This document shows positions 1 to 6,239 of a stretch of 10,291 nt of DNA, piece after piece. Both the position numbers and the translations under genes were made by a program. The notes below the pieces were generated by a model, which worked only from the letters and a program-made list of their open reading frames with translations, was not told the origin of the DNA and did not search any database. The stretch's first letter is position 1. The number at the start of each line of letters is the position of its first letter. This stretch comes from an uncultured Collinsella sp. (GTDB lineage Bacteria; Actinomycetota; Coriobacteriia; Coriobacteriales; Coriobacteriaceae). The stretch is taken from the NCBI GenBank assembly GCA_902464485.1, contig CABQJJ010000060.1, positions 1 to 10,291 on the forward strand, in the 5' to 3' direction.

Positions 1-58
1 CGCATAGACCGCGGCGGCTTTGGGTATTTCAATCGAAACCTCAACCGATTGGAGACCT

Positions 59-304
59 ATGGCTACTGATCACGAGCTCGCACTGTACGTTATGACCGGC
101 TGCCCGTATTGCATAAAGGTCAAGCGCTTTCTGGCCGATAACGGCGTGACCATTCCCGAACGCAATATCTCGACCGACCCCGAAGCCGAGCAGACACTCA
201 TCGCCGTCGGCGGAAAACGCCAGGTTCCCTGTCTGTTCATTGACGGCAAGCCGCTCTACGAGTCAAGTGGCATCATCGCGTGGGCACAGGAGAACCTGCT
301 CTAG
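59..304 (+). CDS. Glutaredoxin-like thiol-disulfide protein (81 aa)
   Basis: This is a small cytoplasmic thioredoxin-fold protein that should carry out dithiol/disulfide exchange, reducing protein or low-molecular-weight disulfides. Visible features are an N-terminal beta strand, the dithiol active site CPYC at residues 15-18, the VPCLF segment at 56-60 carrying the expected cis-proline, and ESSGII at 68-73, where glutaredoxins hold the thiol ligand. The length of 81 residues is normal for a single-domain glutaredoxin. I chose the ATG at 59 because GGAG (51-54) lies just upstream and because the fold starts there; a TTG at 20 would add 13 residues with no similarity to the family. Actinobacteria often lack glutathione, so the real partner may be another thiol or a protein such as a ribonucleotide reductase; this is inference. 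It appears to be transcribed alone and is followed by a strong terminator. Confidence 0.88.
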   Translation: MATDHELALYVMTGCPYCIKVKRFLADNGVTIPERNISTDPEAEQTLIAVGGKRQVPCLFIDGKPLYESSGIIAWAQENLL

Positions 305-348
305 CACGCGCATTGCAACCGGCCCGCCCCAACCCATACGGCCAAACA

Positions 349-410
349 TGTACGCCAGTATCCAAAGTCGACATTTTCGACATCTTTGGATGCTGGCGTA
401 CAGCTTTTTT
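349..410 (+). terminator. Strong Rho-independent terminator after the glutaredoxin gene
   Basis: A 19-nt left arm (349-367) pairs with a 19-nt right arm (384-402). Eighteen pairs are Watson-Crick and one is T359/G392, a wobble in RNA. The apex can form a further GTCGA/TCGAC helix (367-371 with 377-381). Six T residues (405-410) follow. The long stem plus T-run is a textbook intrinsic terminator on the plus strand, about 45 bases after the glutaredoxin stop codon. Confidence 0.85.
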
Positions 411-463
411 GCATGGGCCCGGCACAGGTGATCCGTTTTCTCCGCCCCGAGGGTCAAACGAAA

Positions 464-497
464 GGGCGTGGGTGGCTCGCTCGAGCCACCCACGCCC
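464..497. terminator. Perfect 16-bp inverted repeat, probable minus-strand or bidirectional terminator
   Basis: Positions 464-479 are the exact reverse complement of 482-497 with only two bases between them, giving a GC-rich hairpin of about 15 bp with a tight tetraloop. On the plus strand it is followed by TAAATT, a poor T-tract. On the minus strand it is followed by TTTCGTTTG, which is somewhat better. It may end a minus-strand transcript from the 500-820 region or act as a back-up terminator. Its two-base symmetry would also suit a cruciform or protein site. Confidence 0.5.
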
Positions 498-570
498 TAA
501 ATTGAACAAATGCGCTTAGCGATGTAGCCCACCGTCAGCGTGACCTGCGGCGGCTCTGCAATGTACCCCC

Positions 571-591
571 CTAGACATGACTCGATTCCAT
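571..591 (-). other. Minus-strand mini-ORF (six residues) with perfect Shine-Dalgarno
   Basis: On the minus strand, AAGGAGG (598-604) sits six bases before ATG (591-589), followed by codons for MESSHV and a TAG stop (573-571). The binding site is the best in the window, yet the frame is only six codons. It could be a leader peptide, the start of a decayed gene, or chance. No long downstream gene exists on that strand to be attenuated; the perfect hairpin at 464-497 lies about 75 bases further on. Confidence 0.25.
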
Positions 592-605
592 ACCTAACCT
601 CCTTA

Positions 606-627
606 AAGAATGTCTGAAGAATGTCTG
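606..627. repeat. 11-bp perfect tandem duplication
   Basis: AAGAATGTCTG occurs twice head to tail (606-616 and 617-627). It lies just upstream (in minus-strand terms) of the strong Shine-Dalgarno at 598-604. It is probably a replication-slippage duplication in non-coding DNA, though a tandem regulator site is possible. Confidence 0.6.
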
Positions 628-827
628 CATATTTTGATAAAACAATCATGACCGTGGCGAGGCATTTCCTTCGACTTGTTGAGCGGCCTACATGCGCATT
701 AGCGGAAAATGGGTTGTGCAACGGTCGTCTTTTCGGTGATTGTTTAAGTGCAGATTGGTATCATGTGCAAGTCAAAGGCCTGCGTCGACCTGCTCTTATG
801 TCGGAATAAATTGTAACCGGGGGTATA

Positions 828-1565
828 ATGAGGCCTATCGCGTACATACGCACTGATCTGCCGCAGAAGTTCGGCATTCCGCGCAACAGCTTTTTGGCGC
901 CCCATCTGCAGGGACGCATCGTCTTTGAGCCGGAATTTGCCTCCAACGCAGCAGTTGAGGGTCTGGATTCCTTCTCTCACCTATGGCTGCTCTGGCGCTT
1001 CGAAAACGGCACGCCCGGCGGCACGGCGGAAGACATCGCCGTCGATGCCAAAACGCAGGACAGGTCCGGTACCAACGCCAAGTGGTCGAAGACCGTGCGT
1101 CCGCCGCGTCTGGGCGGAGCCGAGCGCGTGGGCGTGTTTGCCACGCGCAGTCCGTTTCGCCCCAATCCCATCGGCCTCACCTGCGTCAAACTCGATCGCG
1201 TCGAGCTCACCGACAATGGTCCCATCATCCATGTGCTGGGGGCCGATCTGCGCGACGGCACGCCCATCTATGACATTAAGCCCTACATTCCGTTTGCCGA
1301 CTGTCACCCGGATGCGACGGGCGGCTGGATCGAGGATGCGCCGTGGCAAGAGCTCGACGTCGAGTTTCCGCAAGCGCTGCAGGATATGGTCACGCCTACA
1401 AAGCTTTCTGGCTTGGTTGAGGTTCTTCGCCAAGATCCGCGCCGCGCGGGTAGCAAGCACGAGCCAAACCGTGTTTATCACTTGGCATACGCCGGACTCG
1501 ACGTGTCTTTTACCGTTGACGGAACCAGGCTGACGGTGGTCGCCGTCAACGACGCGCAAGACTAA
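828..1565 (+). CDS. trmO: tRNA (N6-threonylcarbamoyladenosine(37)-N6)-methyltransferase TrmO
   Basis: TrmO is a SAM-dependent methyltransferase that adds a methyl group to t6A at position 37 of some ANN-decoding tRNAs, giving m6t6A next to the anticodon. The 245-residue product has the conserved series of the YaeB/TrmO beta-barrel family: RPPRLGG (91-97), VFATRSPFRPNPIG (103-116), DGTPIYDIKPYIPFAD (143-158) and QDPRRA (202-207). The N-terminal PIAYIRTDLPQKFGIPR matches the usual family start, which supports the ATG at 828; a weak GGGGG (819-823) is the only ribosome binding site. TATAAT at 824-829 overlaps the start codon and is probably chance. Residues 60-88 form a polar insertion before RPPRLGG, longer than I recall for the E. 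coli protein. The C-terminal part (about 165-245) is the usual accessory domain. The gene appears to be alone or weakly linked to the aminotransferase 112 bases downstream. Confidence 0.92.
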   Translation: MRPIAYIRTDLPQKFGIPRNSFLAPHLQGRIVFEPEFASNAAVEGLDSFSHLWLLWRFENGTPGGTAEDIAVDAKTQDRSGTNAKWSKTVRPPRLGGAERVGVFATRSPFRPNPIGLTCVKLDRVELTDNGPIIHVLGADLRDGTPIYDIKPYIPFADCHPDATGGWIEDAPWQELDVEFPQALQDMVTPTKLSGLVEVLRQDPRRAGSKHEPNRVYHLAYAGLDVSFTVDGTRLTVVAVNDAQD

Positions 1566-1677
1566 CCAGCCATTCGCCCGCACCCGTCAAATTAAGCGCC
1601 AAACCCCATGCCAAAACCGCCCATGCTGGTGGACAATAACGCCTACCAAAACAATCCGCTTTGCATGGGAGCTCAGC

Positions 1678-2889
1678 ATGAAATACGACTTTAGCTCGAT
1701 TATCGACCGCCACGGCATGGACGCCATCGCCGTTGACTCCTGGGGCGAGATTCCCGGTATGGCTCCGAACGCACCCGACGAGGGCTTCGACCGCATTCCC
1801 ATGTGGGTAGCGGACATGAACTTTGCCACGGTGCCCACGGTCCAGGAGTACATCATTCAGCGCGCCCAGCACCCCATGTTTGGCTATTTCAATCCGCGCC
1901 TCGAGTACTTCGACCGCATCATCGAATGGCAGAGTCGCCGTAATGGCGTCGAGGGCCTGCTCCCTGAGCATATCGGCTACGAAAACGGCGTGCTGGGCGG
2001 TGTCGTGTCGACGCTGCGCGCATATGTCCAGCCGGGCGATGCGGTGCTGGTCCACAGTCCCACCTACATCGGCTTTACCAAGTCCATCGAGGCTGCGGGC
2101 TATCGTATTGTCCACAGCCCGCTTAAGCTCGACGATCAGGGCGTGTGGCGCATGGATTTTGAGGACATGGAGTGCAAACTCGCCCAAAACCACATTCATG
2201 CCGCGGTGTTCTGCTCGCCGCACAATCCCTGCGGCCGCGTATGGGAGCGCGATGAGATCGAGCGCGCCATGGACATCTACCGCCAGCACGATTGTGTGGT
2301 GATCTCGGACGAGATCTGGTCCGATATCATTCTGCCGGGTCACAAGCATATCCCGACGCAGTCGGTGAGCGAGGATGCCCGCATGCGCACGGTTGCCCTC
2401 TATGCGCCGAGCAAGACGTTTAACCTGGCGGGTCTGGTCGGCAGCTACCACATCATCTACAACGAGACGCTGCGCGACCGCATGTGCGCCGTGTCCAACA
2501 AGACCCACTACAACGAGATGAATGTCCTCTCCATGTATGCGCTCATCGGCGCCTACCAGCCGCAGGGCTACGAGTGGGTTGATGAGCTCAACCAGGTGCT
2601 TGCCGGCAACATTGATTACTTCTGCGATTACGTGGATGAGCATTTTGAGGGCGTGTCCTATTCACGTCCGCAGGGAACCTATATGGTGTTCCTGGACTGC
2701 ACCGAGTGGTGCCGCCAGCATGGCCGCGATATTCAGTGGCTGCTCGACGAGGGAGCGCGCGTGGGCGTGGGGTATCAGGACGGCCGCCCGTTCCACGGAT
2801 CCTGCCACATTCGCGTGAATCTGGCGCTGCCGCTTTCGCGCGTAAAGGAAGCGTGCGACCGCCTAGACCGCTACGTTTTTGGGGTATAG
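1678..2889 (+). CDS. MalY/PatB-family PLP-dependent aminotransferase / cystathionine beta-lyase
   Basis: This is a fold-type I, class I/II PLP enzyme of 403 residues, the usual length for MalY/PatB proteins. These are C-S beta-lyases that cleave cystathionine or cysteine to a thiol, pyruvate and ammonia; some act as aminotransferases. Key features are the substrate-side segment PMWVADMNF (41-49), NGVLGG (103-108) binding the cofactor phosphate, HSPTY (126-130) stacking on the ring, CSPHNPCGRVW (179-189) with the cofactor-binding Asn, SDEIW (210-214) with the Asp that contacts the pyridine nitrogen, SKTFNLAGL (245-253) with Lys246 as Schiff-base lysine, and RVNLALP (379-385) with the carboxylate-binding Arg. 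The ATG at 1678 has ATGGGAG (1665-1671) six bases upstream. All catalytic residues are present, so it should be active. Exact substrate (cystathionine, cysteine or other amino acid) cannot be decided from sequence. It converges on the PPOX-fold gene. Confidence 0.88.
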   Translation: MKYDFSSIIDRHGMDAIAVDSWGEIPGMAPNAPDEGFDRIPMWVADMNFATVPTVQEYIIQRAQHPMFGYFNPRLEYFDRIIEWQSRRNGVEGLLPEHIGYENGVLGGVVSTLRAYVQPGDAVLVHSPTYIGFTKSIEAAGYRIVHSPLKLDDQGVWRMDFEDMECKLAQNHIHAAVFCSPHNPCGRVWERDEIERAMDIYRQHDCVVISDEIWSDIILPGHKHIPTQSVSEDARMRTVALYAPSKTFNLAGLVGSYHIIYNETLRDRMCAVSNKTHYNEMNVLSMYALIGAYQPQGYEWVDELNQVLAGNIDYFCDYVDEHFEGVSYSRPQGTYMVFLDCTEWCRQHGRDIQWLLDEGARVGVGYQDGRPFHGSCHIRVNLALPLSRVKEACDRLDRYVFGV

Positions 2890-2985
2890 GGGTCGCACGA
2901 TTCGGGTATCGCGGCTTGCGCCCATGTCGTCAATGTGCGTGGGTGCATAGAGCGCAGAGGGTTGCGAGCGCGTTTTCCACGTTTG

Positions 2986-3465
2986 CTACTTTTCTTGAAT
3001 TTGCTTGCCGCAAAGGTGCTCAATCGTAATCTCATACAGTTGGACGCCTCTGATACTTTGCTTGATTTCCTCTTCTACCTCTTCGGCAGAAGGATAGTAC
3101 TTGAGGGCAAACTGTCGGACTTTGTCTTCGACAAACGCCGGGTCATCGTTCACGAGGCGGCAACGGCCAAAAACCACGGTGCTCTGAACATAGGGTGCCC
3201 AGTCGTCGTCTTTATACCAATCGTTGCCATAGACGGTAAAGCAGACTTTGTCGCTGCGTTTGAGTGCATCGACCTTATGCCCCGCCTTGGCTCCGTGAAA
3301 GTAAATTTTGTTGTGCTCGGGGTCAAAGTAGTAGTTAACGGGGATGGCGTAAGGATAGCCGTCGTCTCCGTTGACGGCAAAAACGCCGCGTTTGCAATTA
3401 ACGAGCAGCTCTCGTGCCTCTTGATCGGTGATAGCACGCTTCTTCCTGCGAAGAGGTCTAAACAT
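2986..3465 (-). CDS. Pyridoxamine 5'-phosphate oxidase-fold protein, nitroimidazole-resistance (NimA-like) type
   Basis: The 159-residue protein belongs to the FMN-binding split-barrel superfamily, in the subgroup annotated as nitroimidazole resistance or PPOX-like proteins. These are small cytoplasmic dimers binding FMN or a related cofactor; Nim proteins reduce nitroimidazoles to harmless amines, but the native substrate of most homologues is unknown. Visible landmarks are the N-terminal helix ITDQEARELL (12-21), GYPYAIPVNYYF (36-47), IYFHGAKAGHKVDAL (54-68) and the strand STVVFGRCRLV (95-105), the same order as in NimA-like proteins. The C-terminal ITIEHLCGK resembles the end of the barrel. 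ATG at 3465 has AAAGGAAG (3472-3479) six bases upstream. It is read divergently from the potassium-channel gene and convergently with the MalY-like gene. Actual drug resistance should not be assumed. Confidence 0.85.
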   Translation of the reverse strand: MFRPLRRKKRAITDQEARELLVNCKRGVFAVNGDDGYPYAIPVNYYFDPEHNKIYFHGAKAGHKVDALKRSDKVCFTVYGNDWYKDDDWAPYVQSTVVFGRCRLVNDDPAFVEDKVRQFALKYYPSAEEVEEEIKQSIRGVQLYEITIEHLCGKQIQEK

Positions 3466-3725
3466 CGTGGGCTTCCTTTCTTTCCGCGTGTTGCGTGCGC
3501 GATGGTGGGCGGTGTGTCTATATCACGATACTAGTTCAGGCTGCGAGTTCGATGGGAACGCCCCGTTTTCCGCAGATTGAAACGTGCTTCGTTTTGTCGT
3601 GGGAGGATTGTCCCTCACAACCCGTCGTTTAGAAGCGTTCTTGATGATTGGTTCCGTTTGCAGGGGAGGCGTGGGACAATACCGACCAAAAGCGATTGAT
3701 TGTCCTGAAAAAAAAGGGGGTCTCG

Positions 3726-4151
3726 ATGAAAAAGCTGAGGACGCTGGCCGATGTGTTGCGTCAGGCCGGTTTCGTGCGTATCACGGGCCTCTTTCTCGTC
3801 TTTTATCTATTGTGTTCAACGGCTGTCTGGCTCTCTGAGCCCACGACCCTAACGTTTGGCGATGGACTTTGGTTTAGCTTTGAGACGGTCTCGACCATCG
3901 GCTTTGGTGACATTCCGGCCGAGACACCGGTCGCCCGTGCCATCACGGTCGTCCTGAGCGTTATTAGCATTTTTTACATCGCCATGCTCACGGGCGTGGC
4001 GGTGAGCTACTGCAATACGCTCATCAAGATGCGTCAAAAGGACACCATGGCGCGCTTTATGGACGATCTTGAGCATTTGGAAGAGCTCGATCGCGACGAG
4101 CTCGCCGATCTGTCGCGCCGCGTGCGCGAATATCGCCGCCGCCAACGCTAG
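3726..4151 (+). CDS. Minimal two-transmembrane potassium channel (Ion_trans_2 type)
   Basis: The 141-residue product is a single-pore K+ channel subunit that would assemble as a tetramer in the cytoplasmic membrane. It has an outer helix (about 18-37), a pore helix around WFSFETVST, a selectivity filter TIGFGD (57-62, a variant of TVGYGD) and an inner helix (about 71-96). The cytoplasmic tail (about 105-141) is charged and helical (FMDDLEHLEELDRDELADLSRR), likely a coiled coil that aids tetramer formation. There is no RCK/TrkA-N domain, so gating by nucleotides or Ca2+ is not evident. The ATG at 3726 was chosen because GGGGG (3716-3720) precedes it by five bases and MKKL starts the channel; an in-frame TTG at 3648 would add 26 residues with no membrane character. 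The LOG gene begins 35 bases downstream and is probably co-transcribed. Confidence 0.85.
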   Translation: MKKLRTLADVLRQAGFVRITGLFLVFYLLCSTAVWLSEPTTLTFGDGLWFSFETVSTIGFGDIPAETPVARAITVVLSVISIFYIAMLTGVAVSYCNTLIKMRQKDTMARFMDDLEHLEELDRDELADLSRRVREYRRRQR

Positions 4152-4186
4152 AACGGGCGCCGCGCGTCACGATGAGGGGGACTGAA

Positions 4187-4720
4187 ATGAATATCACCGT
4201 GTATCTGGGTGCCAGTGCCGGCAATGACCCGGCGTTTCTGCCCGCGGTACAGGAGCTGGGCAGCTGGATTGGCGCCAACGAGCACGCGCTCGTGTACGGC
4301 GGGTCCAAGTCGGGCCTGATGGGCGCGCTTGCCGATAGTGTACTCGAGGCAGGTGGACACGTGACGGGTGTTGAGCCGAGCTTTTTTATCGAGGCCGAGT
4401 TTCAACATGACGGTATCGACGACCTTATCGTGACGAGCGATATGGCAGAGCGTAAGGCAAAGATGATCGAGCTCGGCGATGTGTTCATCGCCTTTCCCGG
4501 TGGGACGGGTACGCTCGAGGAGATTGCCGAGGTTATGTCCGCGGTATCGTTGGGGCACTTGAGTGCGCCGTGCATTCTGTATAACTTGGACGGTTACTAC
4601 AATGACCTTAAGGCGCTGCTCGGGCACATGATTGAAAAGGGCTTGTCGAGCCCACGGCGCCAGCAAGGCATCTACTTTGCCGAGGATCTGCGCGAAATCG
4701 CGTCAATTATCAACGGATAA
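4187..4720 (+). CDS. LOG-family protein (TIGR00730-type nucleoside 5'-monophosphate phosphoribohydrolase)
   Basis: This 177-residue Rossmann-fold protein has both hallmarks of the LOG family, often mis-annotated as lysine decarboxylase. These are YGGSKSGLMGALADSVL (37-53), corresponding to the GGGxxGLMG motif, and FPGGTGTLEEIAEV (103-116), corresponding to PGGxGTxxE with the catalytic Glu. MAERKAKM (86-93) supplies the conserved Arg/Lys. Family members hydrolyse the N-glycosidic bond of nucleoside 5'-monophosphates (AMP or cytokinin ribotides), releasing ribose 5-phosphate and a free base; in bacteria the physiological role is often unclear. I chose the ATG at 4187, six bases after GAGGGGG (4174-4180); the upstream ATG at 4172 overlaps that site and would add only five residues. 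It follows the channel gene closely, which suggests a two-gene operon, but no functional link is known to me. Confidence 0.9.
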   Translation: MNITVYLGASAGNDPAFLPAVQELGSWIGANEHALVYGGSKSGLMGALADSVLEAGGHVTGVEPSFFIEAEFQHDGIDDLIVTSDMAERKAKMIELGDVFIAFPGGTGTLEEIAEVMSAVSLGHLSAPCILYNLDGYYNDLKALLGHMIEKGLSSPRRQQGIYFAEDLREIASIING

Positions 4721-4800
4721 GCCTTGGGCCTGTTCCGCCGCGATTCCCGGTGGCTCCGTTTGCAGCGCAGACGGTTGGCTTGTCTGGGCCACGCTCGCTC

Positions 4801-4806
4801 TACAAT
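4801..4806 (+). promoter_or_regulatory. Candidate -10 element upstream of the ClC gene
   Basis: TACAAT at 4801-4806 lies 39 bases before the ATG at 4846. Possible -35 elements are TTGTCT (4780-4785, 15-bp spacer) or TTGGCT (4775-4780, 20-bp spacer); neither is ideally placed. The same TACAATA core occurs ahead of prfC, which suggests a local promoter style. Confidence 0.35.
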
Positions 4807-4845
4807 AAAACGTATCTATGTCGACTTTGACCGTGGGAGGACCCG

Positions 4846-4875
4846 ATGGATAAGCTCGCTAAACCCACGAACTGA
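4846..4875 (+). other. Nine-codon frame MDKLAKPTN ending in TGA, in frame with the ClC gene
   Basis: GGGAGG (4835-4840) sits five bases before ATG 4846, by far the best initiation site for this locus. The frame runs nine codons and stops at TGA (4873-4875). It is in the same frame as the ClC coding region that follows. If the TGA were TGG (Trp), the product would read on into ALFLVSVAVTGALAG, extending the first membrane helix. This is either a nonsense mutation, a sequencing error, or a start that requires reinitiation or readthrough. Confidence 0.7.
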
Positions 4876-4884
4876 GCGCTGTTT

Positions 4885-6150
4885 TTGGTCAGCGTTGCCG
4901 TGACCGGCGCACTCGCGGGTGCCGCAGTTTGGCTGTTCTTTTTTGTGATGGAGCACGGTATCGACTATCTATGGACCGAGATTCCGCACGCGCTGGGCGT
5001 CGCTTCGCCCGAGCTTGCCAGCGGCCCGTTTGGCTTTTTGCCGTACCCGTTTTTTGTCTGCCTGCTGGGCGGCCTGTTAATCGGTCTGTACGAAAAGATG
5101 ACAGGCACCAAGACCGATGACCTCAACCAGGTGATGGCTAAGGTCAAGCAAGACGGGCGCTACCCGTACGACAACCTGGGCAAGCTTTCGCTCGCGGCAT
5201 TGCTGCCGCTGCTGTTTGGCGGAAGTATTGGACCGGAGGCCGGCCTGACCGGCGTTATCGCGGGTCTGTGCAGCTGGGTCGGCGACCGCATGCGTCGCTT
5301 TGGCGCCGAGTTTAGGGAGCTTACACTGCTGGGTACCCAGGCTGCCCTGACGGCGCTCTTTACCGCGCCCGTCTTTGGCTTTGTGGCGCCGCTTGCCGGT
5401 AGCGCCGACGGCCAGGGCGAAGACGCCGACGATGGGTCCGCGTCCGGCGAGATCACCATCAAGCTGCCCAAGGCGCAAAAGACGGTGGTCTACGGCATTG
5501 CGATTGCCGGCGGTCTGGGCACCTACCTGCTGCTTGGCCAGCTTGTGGGCGGCGGCATGGGCATGCCCAGGTTCGAGTCCGCCGAGGTGGGCAACCTGGA
5601 ACTTGTTTGGCTCATTCCGCTGGCGTTGGTCGGCACCATATGCGGTTGGCTGTACTTTGTCTCCGAGCATGCGAGCGAGGCGCTGTCCCATGCAATAGGG
5701 GAGCGTCCTGTCGTCAAGGCCATGCTGGCCGGTCTGGCGCTCGCTATCTGCGGCACGCTCCTGCCCTACACCATGTTTGCCGGCGAGACTCAGGCCGACG
5801 TGCTCATGGAAACCTATCTGACCATTCCCGCCGGCGTGCTCATTGCGACCGGTCTTGTCAAGGCTATGCTGACCCCCGCCCTCATCAATATGGGCTGGCG
5901 CGGCGGCCACTTCTTCCCGGTTATCTTCTCGGGCGTGAGCCTGGGCTATGGCCTTGCTATCCTCACCGGCACAGATCCGGTCTTTTGCGTCGCCGTCTGC
6001 ACGGCATCGACAATGGGCGCCGTCATGCGCCAGCCTGTCATGGTTGTGGGCCTGCTGCTCATGTGCTTCCCGCTCAAGGGTATCGTCTGCATGATCATCG
6101 GCGCGGCCATCGCCGCCGGTATTCCGCTGCCCAAGCCGCTGCGCAAGTAG
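4885..6150 (+). CDS. ClC-family chloride channel/transporter, 5' end interrupted by in-frame TGA
   Basis: This multi-spanning membrane protein (421 residues counted from TTG 4885) belongs to the ClC family of chloride channels and Cl-/H+ antiporters, in a divergent short branch like E. coli YfeO. Supporting motifs are GGSIGPEAGLTG (112-123), standing for the GREGP filter segment, and GGHFFPVIFSGVSLG (340-354), standing for the GxFxP segment, both at helix starts. About ten or more hydrophobic segments are present and no C-terminal CBS domains. The usual gating Glu in GREGP is Ile here, with Glu two positions later. Residues 171-199 form an acidic, Gly/Ser-rich loop (GQGEDADDGSASGE). TTG 4885 has no ribosome binding site. 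The well-equipped ATG at 4846 is cut off by TGA at 4873-4875, so expression needs reinitiation, readthrough or a sequencing correction. The rest of the frame is intact. Confidence 0.8.
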   Translation: MVSVAVTGALAGAAVWLFFFVMEHGIDYLWTEIPHALGVASPELASGPFGFLPYPFFVCLLGGLLIGLYEKMTGTKTDDLNQVMAKVKQDGRYPYDNLGKLSLAALLPLLFGGSIGPEAGLTGVIAGLCSWVGDRMRRFGAEFRELTLLGTQAALTALFTAPVFGFVAPLAGSADGQGEDADDGSASGEITIKLPKAQKTVVYGIAIAGGLGTYLLLGQLVGGGMGMPRFESAEVGNLELVWLIPLALVGTICGWLYFVSEHASEALSHAIGERPVVKAMLAGLALAICGTLLPYTMFAGETQADVLMETYLTIPAGVLIATGLVKAMLTPALINMGWRGGHFFPVIFSGVSLGYGLAILTGTDPVFCVAVCTASTMGAVMRQPVMVVGLLLMCFPLKGIVCMIIGAAIAAGIPLPKPLRK

Positions 6151-6239
6151 CACGGTGGCGCACGCCCAATACAGGCATCCCAAGCCCGGCGTAAGGATGT
6201 AGCGGCTGTCGGTCTGCTCCAAAACCCATTAAATAGAAG

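Larger units (their letters stand above)
305..827. other. 523-base gene-poor intergenic region
   Basis: This stretch between the glutaredoxin gene and trmO holds two large hairpins (349-402 and 464-497), an 11-bp tandem duplication (606-627) and short minus-strand open frames that I could not assign. One minus-strand frame (721 down to 497, only non-ATG at its outer end) has its TAG stop at 499-497, flush with the second hairpin. A seven-codon frame (591-571) has a perfect ribosome binding site. No protein family was recognised on either strand. The mix of hairpins and broken short frames resembles an interspersed intergenic repeat or a decayed small gene; this is inference. Confidence 0.5.

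Noticed and set aside
497..721. 74-residue minus-strand protein gene
   Set aside because: It starts at a TTG without a ribosome binding site and contains a better-signalled, out-of-frame mini-ORF. No domain was recognised, so it is kept only as a curiosity.
1546..2643. 365-codon minus-strand open frame
   Set aside because: It is antisense to the MalY-like gene, whose catalytic motifs are complete. Long antisense frames are expected in GC-rich genes, and the translation resembles no family I know.
2890..2985. Terminator between the convergent MalY-like and PPOX genes
   Set aside because: Only a weak 7-bp stem with a 15-base loop and no T-tract was seen, too poor to annotate.
2706..3029. 107-codon plus-strand frame bridging the MalY-like and PPOX genes
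   Set aside because: It overlaps both genes out of frame, is rich in Arg, Pro and Ala, and has no plausible start signal.
4873..4875. TGA read as tryptophan or selenocysteine
   Set aside because: The ABC ATPase gene ends in TGA at a classic ATGA overlap, so TGA is a stop here. No selenocysteine insertion hairpin is evident and Sec would be unexpected in a membrane helix start.
5077..6222. 381-codon minus-strand open frame
   Set aside because: It lies antisense to the ClC gene and is rich in His, Gln, Arg and Ala, the typical shadow of hydrophobic GC-rich codons.
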